A stretch of DNA of 64,000 nucleotides, taken from positions 48,288-112,287 of the forward strand of contig NZ_BCZE01000025.1 of the NCBI RefSeq assembly GCF_001598555.1. The letters run 5' to 3'. This document shows, in pieces, positions 58,256-64,000 of this stretch. Source of the DNA: Novosphingobium rosa NBRC 15208. Its GTDB lineage: Bacteria; Pseudomonadota; Alphaproteobacteria; Sphingomonadales; Sphingomonadaceae. The notes below the pieces were generated by a model, which had not been told where the DNA came from, ran no database searches, and saw only the letters and a program-made list of their open reading frames with translations. A program made the position numbers and the translations under genes. Each line of letters starts with the position of its first letter. The first letter of the stretch is position 1.

Positions 58256-61200
58256 ATGCCCCCAAGTTCCCCGGCGCGTTCCCCGGCCCGCCTTCTGCGC
58301 TGGGCCCTGTGCGGCGCCAGCGCCCTCTCCGCACTGCCTGCCACCGCCCAGACGGCTCCCGCGCCCGCCACCAGCCTTGAGGACCAGTTCCGCGATCCGC
58401 CGCAATCGGCCCGCCCGCGCGTGTGGTGGCACTGGATGAACGGCAACATCACCAAGGATGGCATCGCCAAGGATCTGGCCTGGATGAAGGCGGTGGGCAT
58501 CGGGGGGCTGACCAATTTCGACGTCAATCTGATGACGCCCACCATCGTGCCCAAGCGCCTCGCCTATATGACGCCCGAGTGGAAGGACGCCTTCCGCTTC
58601 GCCGCCAGCGAGGCTGACCGGCAGGGGCTGGAACTGGCCATCGCCTCCTCGCCGGGCTGGTCGGAGACTGGCGGCCCATGGGTCAAGCCCGAGGATGCGC
58701 TCAAGAAAGTGGTGTGGAGCGAAACCCGCGTCACTGGCGGCAAGCCCTTCACGGGCAGGCTGGCCGCGCCGCCTTCGATCACCGGGCCCTTCCAGTCGCT
58801 GGCGAAACCCATGGGGCTGGACGATGTGGTCACCACCGGCAAGAAGGCCGGGGAAGGCCCGCATCTCTATGGCGACATCGCCGTGCTGGCGGTGCCCGAT
58901 GCCGCGCCTGCCGATGTGCTGCCCAAGGCCTCTGTCACCGGTGGCGCTTCGGTGGATGCCGCCCCCTTCCTCGACGCGGATCTGATGAGCGGCGGCGCGG
59001 TGCCGCGCGGCTCGGCAGAAGCCCCCGGCGCGCTGATCTACAGCTATGACCAGCCCCAGACCATTCGCAGCGCCAGCCTCTTCCTGCCCGGCGCCAAGGT
59101 GATGTTCCGCGGCCCCAGCGTGGCCCCGGTGCTGGAATCCAGCACCGATGGCGCCAGCTGGCAGCGCGTGGCCGATATTCCGGCCTCCGATACGCTCTCC
59201 ACCGTCAGCTTTGCGCCCGTGACGGCGCGCTGGTTCCGCGTGGTGCTGCATCCGCTGCCGCCCACCGCCAGCAACATGGGCGAGCCCGGCGCGGGCACGG
59301 TGATCCCCGATCTGTTCGGCAAGATGGAGGCAGACCCCAACAAGCCGTGGCAGGTCAACAGCTTCCGCCTCTCCGGCGAGGCGATGGTCGACAAGTTCGA
59401 GACGAAAGCCGGTTTCAATCTGGCGCTCGACTATTTCAAGCTGGGCACGCCGCAGGATGGCGCCAAGGGGCCGGCCCCCGCGCAGGTCATCGATCTGACG
59501 GGCAAGTTGCGCCCCGATGGCTCGCTGGACTGGACTCCTCCAGCCTTGCCTCACGGGGGCAACTGGCGGGTGATCCGTCTGGGCTATTCGCTGCTGGGCA
59601 CCACCAACCATCCCGCCCCCGCCGAGGCGACCGGGCTTGAGGTCGACAAGTTCGATGGCGAGGCGGTGCGCCGCTATCTCGACCATTATCTGGCCATGTA
59701 TGACGATGCCGCCGGGCGCGATCTGATCGGCAAGCGGGGCGTGCGTGCGCTGCTCACCGATTCCATCGAGGTGGGCGCCGCCAACTGGACGCCCAAACTG
59801 ATCGAGCAGTTCAAGCGCCTGCGCGGTTACGATCCCACGCCCTGGTTGCCCACGCTGGCGGGCGTGCTGGTGGGCAGCCGCGAGGATGCCGACAGGTTCC
59901 TCTTCGACTGGCGCCGCACCCTGGGCGATCTGATGGCTTCGGAGCATTACGGCACCGTGGCGAAGGCCGCCCATGAGCGCGGCCTGATCGTCTATGGCGA
60001 GGCGCTGGAGGATCACCGCCCCTCGCTGGGCGACGATATGGCGATGCGCAGCCACACCGACATCCCGATGTCCGCGATGTGGACCTTTGGGCAGAAGGCT
60101 GGCCCCAACCCCTCCTATCTGGCCGATATCAAGGGCGCGGCCTCCGTGGCCCATATCTATGGGCAGAACCTTGTGGCGGCCGAGAGCATGACCTCGGCGC
60201 TGAATTATTGGGGGGATTCGCCGCGCACCCTCAAGCATGTGATCGATCTGGAGTTCGTGACCGGCGTGAACCGTCCGGTTGTCCATACCAGCGTGCATCA
60301 GCCGGTGGACGACAAGGTACCGGGCCTTTCGCTGCTGATCTTCGGCCAGTTCTTCAACCGGCATGAGGCCTGGGCGCCGCTGGCCCGGCCCTGGGTCGAC
60401 TATATGGCGCGCAACGCGCTGATGCTGCAGCAGGGCCGCAATGTGGCCGATGTGGGCTATGTCTATGGCGAGGAAGCCCCGCTGACGGGCCTCTATGGCG
60501 ACAAGCCGGTGGCCGATGCCCCCACCACCCACGCCTTCGATTTCGTGAACAATGCCGCTTTGACGGGTGCGCTGAGCAACGATGGCAGCGAGGTGGTGAC
60601 ACCAGGCGGCGCGCGTTATCAGGCGCTCTATCTGGGCGGATCGAGCCAGCATATGACGCTGCCCACGCTGCGCAAGCTGGCGGCGCTGGTCGAGGGCGGC
60701 GCGAATGTGGTCGGCCTGCCGCCGCAGGACAATCCGGGCCTTGGGAACGATACGGGCGAGTATCGCGCGCTGGTCGCCAGGCTGTGGCCGGGCAGCGGGG
60801 ATGCGCATGTCGGCAAGGGCCGCGTGATCGCTTCGGACAGGATCGAAAGCGCGTTGGCCACGCTGGGTCTGGCTTCGGATTTCCGCATGGCCGATGCCGC
60901 TGCGGATGCCGATGTGCCCTTTATCCACCGCCGCTGGTCCATCTCTGCCGATACGTCGGGGGATGACTACTTCCTCGTCAACCGCAAGACCCGACCCGAA
61001 CGCTTCGAGGCGCATTTCCGCGTCACCGGCAAGCTGCCCGAACTGTGGCATGCCGAAACCGGGACGTTCGAGCGCGTCAGCTACCGCATCGTGAACGGCG
61101 AGACGGTGGTGCAGATGACGATGGAGCCGGAGGACGCCGTGCATGTCGTCTTCCGCCAGCCCGCCCCTGCCGATGCGATGATGCTCAAGAAGCTGGCCCC

Positions 61201-61687
61201 CGCGCCCATCGCCACCGTCGAGGGCGCATGGCAGGTGGCCTTCCAGAGTGGGCGCGGCGCCCCGACCAACACGAACCTGCCCGCGCTGCAATCGCTGAGC
61301 GACAACGCCAACCCGGGCATCCGCTATTTCTCGGGCGTGGCGACCTACAGCAAGGACATCGCCGTGCCGAAAACATGGCACGCCGGGCAGACGCTGTGGC
61401 TCAATCTGGGGCAGGTGAATGAGGTGGCGCAGGTCAGCGTCAACGGCAAGGTCGTCGGCACGGCATGGCATGCACCCTATCGCGTGGATATCTCGCAGGC
61501 GGTGCATGCCGGGGCCAACCATGTCGAGATCAAGGTGGCCAATCTGTGGATCAACCGCCTGATCGGTGACGCCCAGCCGAATGCCCAGAAGATCACCTTC
61601 ACCGCCCTGCCCACCTATCGCGCCGATGCGCCCTTGCGCCCCTCGGGCCTGATCGGTCCGGTGGTGCTGGAAGGCGCGGGCCAATAA
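58256..61687 (+). CDS. GH106 alpha-L-rhamnosidase
   Basis: 1143 residues from ATG 58256 (GGGAG upstream; an upstream in-frame ATG lacks a site). Signal peptide to about residue 32 (PATAQT). PRVWWHWMNGNITKDGIAKDLAWMKAVGIGG, FDVNLMTPTIVPKRLAYMTPEWKDAFRFAASEADRQGLELAIASSPGWSETGGPWV and the later LTDSIEVGAANWT and VYGEALEDHRPSLGDDM blocks fit family GH106, whose founding member is RhaM of Sphingomonas paucimobilis, of near-identical length. It removes terminal alpha-L-rhamnose from plant glycosides or pectic side chains. The C-terminal 170 residues form a jelly-roll carbohydrate-binding-like domain (WLNLGQVNEVAQVSVNGKVVGTAWHAPYRVDIS). It lies next to LysR and amidohydrolase genes. Confidence 0.9.
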   Translation: MPPSSPARSPARLLRWALCGASALSALPATAQTAPAPATSLEDQFRDPPQSARPRVWWHWMNGNITKDGIAKDLAWMKAVGIGGLTNFDVNLMTPTIVPKRLAYMTPEWKDAFRFAASEADRQGLELAIASSPGWSETGGPWVKPEDALKKVVWSETRVTGGKPFTGRLAAPPSITGPFQSLAKPMGLDDVVTTGKKAGEGPHLYGDIAVLAVPDAAPADVLPKASVTGGASVDAAPFLDADLMSGGAVPRGSAEAPGALIYSYDQPQTIRSASLFLPGAKVMFRGPSVAPVLESSTDGASWQRVADIPASDTLSTVSFAPVTARWFRVVLHPLPPTASNMGEPGAGTVIPDLFGKMEADPNKPWQVNSFRLSGEAMVDKFETKAGFNLALDYFKLGTPQDGAKGPAPAQVIDLTGKLRPDGSLDWTPPALPHGGNWRVIRLGYSLLGTTNHPAPAEATGLEVDKFDGEAVRRYLDHYLAMYDDAAGRDLIGKRGVRALLTDSIEVGAANWTPKLIEQFKRLRGYDPTPWLPTLAGVLVGSREDADRFLFDWRRTLGDLMASEHYGTVAKAAHERGLIVYGEALEDHRPSLGDDMAMRSHTDIPMSAMWTFGQKAGPNPSYLADIKGAASVAHIYGQNLVAAESMTSALNYWGDSPRTLKHVIDLEFVTGVNRPVVHTSVHQPVDDKVPGLSLLIFGQFFNRHEAWAPLARPWVDYMARNALMLQQGRNVADVGYVYGEEAPLTGLYGDKPVADAPTTHAFDFVNNAALTGALSNDGSEVVTPGGARYQALYLGGSSQHMTLPTLRKLAALVEGGANVVGLPPQDNPGLGNDTGEYRALVARLWPGSGDAHVGKGRVIASDRIESALATLGLASDFRMADAAADADVPFIHRRWSISADTSGDDYFLVNRKTRPERFEAHFRVTGKLPELWHAETGTFERVSYRIVNGETVVQMTMEPEDAVHVVFRQPAPADAMMLKKLAPAPIATVEGAWQVAFQSGRGAPTNTNLPALQSLSDNANPGIRYFSGVATYSKDIAVPKTWHAGQTLWLNLGQVNEVAQVSVNGKVVGTAWHAPYRVDISQAVHAGANHVEIKVANLWINRLIGDAQPNAQKITFTALPTYRADAPLRPSGLIGPVVLEGAGQ

Positions 61688-61703
61688 GGCTAAAACCCTG
61701 TCC

Positions 61704-62588
61704 ATGATCGATCCGCGCGCCCTCCGTACCTTCCATCAGGTCTGCCAGACCGGATCGATCAGCGGAGCGGCGCGCAGCCTCAACATCTCCCAGCCCTCGG
61801 TCTCCGCCGCCATCGCGCAGCTGGAAAGCAAGCTGGGAGCCCGGCTGTTCGAGCGCACCCGCGCCGGCATCGTGCTGACCCCGGAGGGCGAGGCGCTGGC
61901 CGCCCGCGCCCGCATGCTCGACCATCTGCTGCGCGATGCGCAAAGCGATGTCACCGCCGCGCAAAAGGGCCTTGGCGCGCCCTTGCGGGTGGGCGGCACG
62001 CCGGGCGCGCTGGTCAGCCTGCTGCCGCGCGCGCTGGAACTGATGGAGGCGCATCAACCGCGCCTGACGCTCAATGTGCTGGAACGCCCCGACCGCGACC
62101 TGCTGGCCATGCTGCGCGATGGCGAGATCGACCTCGCCTTCGTCACCACCGCCATCGAGGCCCCGCCGCCGGACATTGAGGAACGCACGCTGGACCGCGA
62201 TCCCTTCGCGCTGATCGTGGGCCGCGCCAACAACAGCCTGCCCGATCGCTTTTCGCTGAAGGATGCCGCCCGCCTGCGCTGGGTGCTGCCCGAGGCGCAG
62301 GGGGCCTTTCGCCGTCAGGTGGATGCCCTGTTTCTGGCGGCGGGCGCCCCGGTGCCTTCCGATGCCATCCGCTGCGATTCCCTGCTGACCACCAAGGCCA
62401 TCGTGCGTGGCGGCACCCGCGTCACCATTCTGCCGCGGCAGGTGGCGGCGGCGGAGCTTTCCATCGGCGTGCTGCGCGCCATTGCGGTGGAAGAGGCCGG
62501 GTTCGAACGCTCGATCGGCGCGCGCTGGCTGAAGGAGCGCCCTTTGCCTCCGCTGGCGGCCATGCTGCTCGATCAGCTTTCGGCCTGA
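61704..62588 (+). CDS. LysR-family regulator
   Basis: 294 residues, 16 bp after the rhamnosidase stop. The helix-turn-helix occupies about 1-60 (MIDPRALRTFHQVCQTGSISGAARSLNISQPSVSAAIAQLE), and the effector domain follows with LRVGGTPGALVSLLPRALELM and DGEIDLAFVTTAIEA. It is upstream of and collinear with the amidohydrolase gene; the gap between them has an ATAC-N11-GTAT dyad that it may bind. No clear Shine-Dalgarno is seen. Confidence 0.9.
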   Translation: MIDPRALRTFHQVCQTGSISGAARSLNISQPSVSAAIAQLESKLGARLFERTRAGIVLTPEGEALAARARMLDHLLRDAQSDVTAAQKGLGAPLRVGGTPGALVSLLPRALELMEAHQPRLTLNVLERPDRDLLAMLRDGEIDLAFVTTAIEAPPPDIEERTLDRDPFALIVGRANNSLPDRFSLKDAARLRWVLPEAQGAFRRQVDALFLAAGAPVPSDAIRCDSLLTTKAIVRGGTRVTILPRQVAAAELSIGVLRAIAVEEAGFERSIGARWLKERPLPPLAAMLLDQLSA

Positions 62589-62608
62589 ACCATAGTTACA
62601 GCCTATGC

Positions 62609-62627
62609 ATACCCCAAAAATGCGTAT
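62609..62627. promoter_or_regulatory. ATAC-N11-GTAT dyad upstream of the amidohydrolase gene
   Basis: ATAC (62609-62612) and GTAT (62624-62627) frame 11 bases, in an AT-rich 133-bp gap between lysR and the amidohydrolase start at 62722. This is a plausible LysR box. Confidence 0.4.
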
Positions 62628-62721
62628 TTTACCTGATGCAAAAATCGGCGCACAAGCCGCTTCAAGATAGGGCGCCACCACCCAAAGGCGCCGCAGCAGA
62701 CCAGTCCTTGGGAGAGGCTTT

Positions 62722-63945
62722 GTGAGCATCCTTTTTCACAACATCCGCGTCTTTGACGGCACCCCCAACCCGGCCCGCGAAGGCAGCGTGCTGGTCAGCG
62801 GCAACACCATTGCCAAAGTCGCCTATGCGCCCGAAACCATCGACGCCAGCGAGGCTGACACCGTCATCGACGGTCAGGGCGGCACGCTGATGCCCGGCAT
62901 GGTCGAGGCGCATACCCATCTCACCTGGGCCTCCAGCGTCGAGAAGATCTACCACCAGTTCATCCTGCCGCCCGAAGAGCTTGAGGTCGCCGCCACGCGC
63001 AATGCCCGCGTGCTGCTCGATCACGGCTTCACCAGCGCCTATTCCGCTGGCGCCTTGGGCGACGGCATCGAGGCCCGCCTCAACCCGAAAATCCTTGCCG
63101 GCGAAGTGCCCGGCCCCCGCCTGATCCCCTCCACGCTGGAACGCAGCCCGGATGGCGACGACACCGGCGATGTCTTCAACGGTCGCGGGCCCGAAGCGAT
63201 GCGCGCCTTCGTGGAATATTGCGCCGATCAGGGTCTGGGCTCGATCAAGCTGGTGATTTCGGGCGAAAGCGCGCTCAAGCCCGGCAGCCATGGCGAGGTG
63301 CTCTACACCGAAGAGGAAATGGACGCCGCGCGCGAAGCCACCCGCGAACACGGGTTGTGGATCGCCTGCCACGCCTACACGGATGCGGCGGTGGATCTGG
63401 CCCTGCGCGCCGGGGCCCGCATCATCTACCATGCCAGCTACATCAGCGACGCCATGATCGAGAAGCTGGCCGCCCATAAGGACGAAGTCTTCTATGGCCC
63501 CGGCTGCGGCGTGTCTGTCGCCGCGCTGGAAGCCAGCCCGCCGCCCCACATCGACATGAGCTCGATGAAGAACTCCGCTGCCGAGCGCATGGAGCTGGAA
63601 GGTGTGCTGGTCCCCAAGATGAAGGCGGCGGGTCTGCGCATCCTGATCGGTGGCGACTATGGCTTCCCCTTCAACCCCAACGGTCGCAACGCCCGCGATC
63701 TTTCCCATTTCGTGCAATATTTCGGCTTCTCGCCGGTGGAGGCGCTGAACGCCGCCACCGCGCTGGGCGGCGAGTTGATGGGCCTGAAGGTGGGCCAGGT
63801 GAAGGAAGGCTGGCTGGCTGACCTCCTGCTGGTCTCCGGCGATCCCACGCAGGATGTCGCCATCCTTCAGGACAAGGACCGGCTGACCGCCATCATGAAG
63901 GATGGGCAGTTCCACAAGGCCCCTGCCGAGGCCGCCGTGGCGTAA
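62722..63945 (+). CDS. Amidohydrolase-superfamily enzyme (imidazolonepropionase-like)
   Basis: 407 residues from GTG 62722 with GGGAGAGG upstream. Features in order: composite N-terminal beta domain (ILFHNIRVFDGTPNPAREGSVLVSG), metal motif MPGMVEAHTHLTW (HxH), a candidate carbamylated Lys in SIKLVISGE, His in IACHAYTDAA and IYHASYIS, and Asp in LIGGDYGFP. A cytoplasmic metal-dependent hydrolase of cyclic amides, dipeptides or related compounds; imidazolonepropionase-like annotation is by general similarity only and no histidine-degradation gene is nearby. The LysR gene upstream is the probable regulator. Confidence 0.88.
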   Translation: MSILFHNIRVFDGTPNPAREGSVLVSGNTIAKVAYAPETIDASEADTVIDGQGGTLMPGMVEAHTHLTWASSVEKIYHQFILPPEELEVAATRNARVLLDHGFTSAYSAGALGDGIEARLNPKILAGEVPGPRLIPSTLERSPDGDDTGDVFNGRGPEAMRAFVEYCADQGLGSIKLVISGESALKPGSHGEVLYTEEEMDAAREATREHGLWIACHAYTDAAVDLALRAGARIIYHASYISDAMIEKLAAHKDEVFYGPGCGVSVAALEASPPPHIDMSSMKNSAAERMELEGVLVPKMKAAGLRILIGGDYGFPFNPNGRNARDLSHFVQYFGFSPVEALNAATALGGELMGLKVGQVKEGWLADLLLVSGDPTQDVAILQDKDRLTAIMKDGQFHKAPAEAAVA

Positions 63946-63963
63946 AGCAAACCGCATAAAGGC

Positions 63964-63986
63964 CGGGCGCCGGGAGCAGGCGCCCG
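63964..63986 (+). terminator. Hairpin after the amidohydrolase gene
   Basis: CGGGCGCC / GGCGCCCG, a perfect 8-bp stem with a 7-nt loop, 18 nt after the stop. There is no T tract, so function is probable only. Confidence 0.5.
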
Positions 63987-64000
63987 CCAACAGGGATATG

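Noticed and set aside
58226..61705. A 1159-codon open frame antisense to the GH106 gene
   Set aside because: It mirrors the rhamnosidase gene almost exactly, is Gly/His/Arg-rich and shows no domain or ribosome binding site; it reflects codon bias of the real gene.

Overview
The window is GC-rich, with dense genes, strong codon-position bias and long spurious antisense frames. It carries four TonB-dependent receptors, a GH115 and a GH106 glycosidase, a RibB with a decayed second domain, a glycine-zipper protein and a Fur-like box. I read it as chromosomal or large-replicon accessory DNA of a plant- or soil-associated alphaproteobacterium, most likely a sphingomonad (Novosphingobium/Sphingobium-like). 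I saw no rRNA, tRNA, CRISPR array, phage genes or transposase.

Layout. 1-8.1 kb: a YncE-like propeller (cut by the window edge), an OmpR/EnvZ-type two-component system divergent from a TonB-dependent receptor across a 40-bp palindrome, a small outer-membrane barrel, and a nitrilase divergent from its probable LysR regulator. 8.3-12.0 kb: a three-gene, translationally coupled glycan operon (flippase, GT14-like and GT39-like transferases). 12.2-15.6 kb: a haem/haemoglobin-type receptor plus a DUF6607 protein behind a Fur-like box. 15.8-22.6 kb: two exported esterases, a B3-type metallo-beta-lactamase-fold enzyme, an unrecognised Tat-exported protein, a glycine-zipper protein and a 60-residue Ala-rich small gene with its own terminator.

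22.7-41.9 kb is an aldarate/uronate locus: an MFS sugar-acid transporter, two TonB receptors, three enolase-superfamily acid-sugar dehydratases (talarate/galactarate type, glucarate-like, true GudD), KdgD, a Tat-exported mannonate-dehydratase-like protein, a GH115 alpha-glucuronidase, a quinone-oxidoreductase-like MDR and two LysR regulators. GH115 would release (methyl)glucuronate from xylan outside the cytoplasm. The receptors and the MFS protein would import it or related acids. The dehydratases and KdgD would convert aldarates to 2,5-dioxopentanoate, on the way to 2-oxoglutarate. A LysR-type box (CAAT-N11-ATTG) recurs in three promoters here.

41.9-53.5 kb is the most interesting part: a self-contained regulon of three operons around one GntR/FCD regulator. 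Two divergent promoters each carry the perfect palindrome TGGTATACCA about 30 bp before the rightward gene. The genes encode a luciferase-like flavin monooxygenase, a flavin reductase, an alpha/beta hydrolase, an aldehyde dehydrogenase, a succinate-semialdehyde-type dehydrogenase, an AA_synth (DUF1185) protein, a carboxymuconolactone-decarboxylase-fold protein, a DUF1330 protein, an NCS1 permease, a RibBX-like flavin biosynthesis enzyme and a porin. Together they look like an oxidative ring-opening pathway for an unidentified, probably N-heterocyclic, substrate.

53.5-64 kb: a small secreted protein, a cytochrome-c/PQQ dehydrogenase with a ThuA protein, a small membrane protein, a GH106 alpha-L-rhamnosidase, and a LysR-amidohydrolase pair. 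Paired-hairpin repeats resembling REPINs lie behind the 3' ends of genes at 8.2, 32.1 and 53.6 kb, with a single copy at 22.3 kb.
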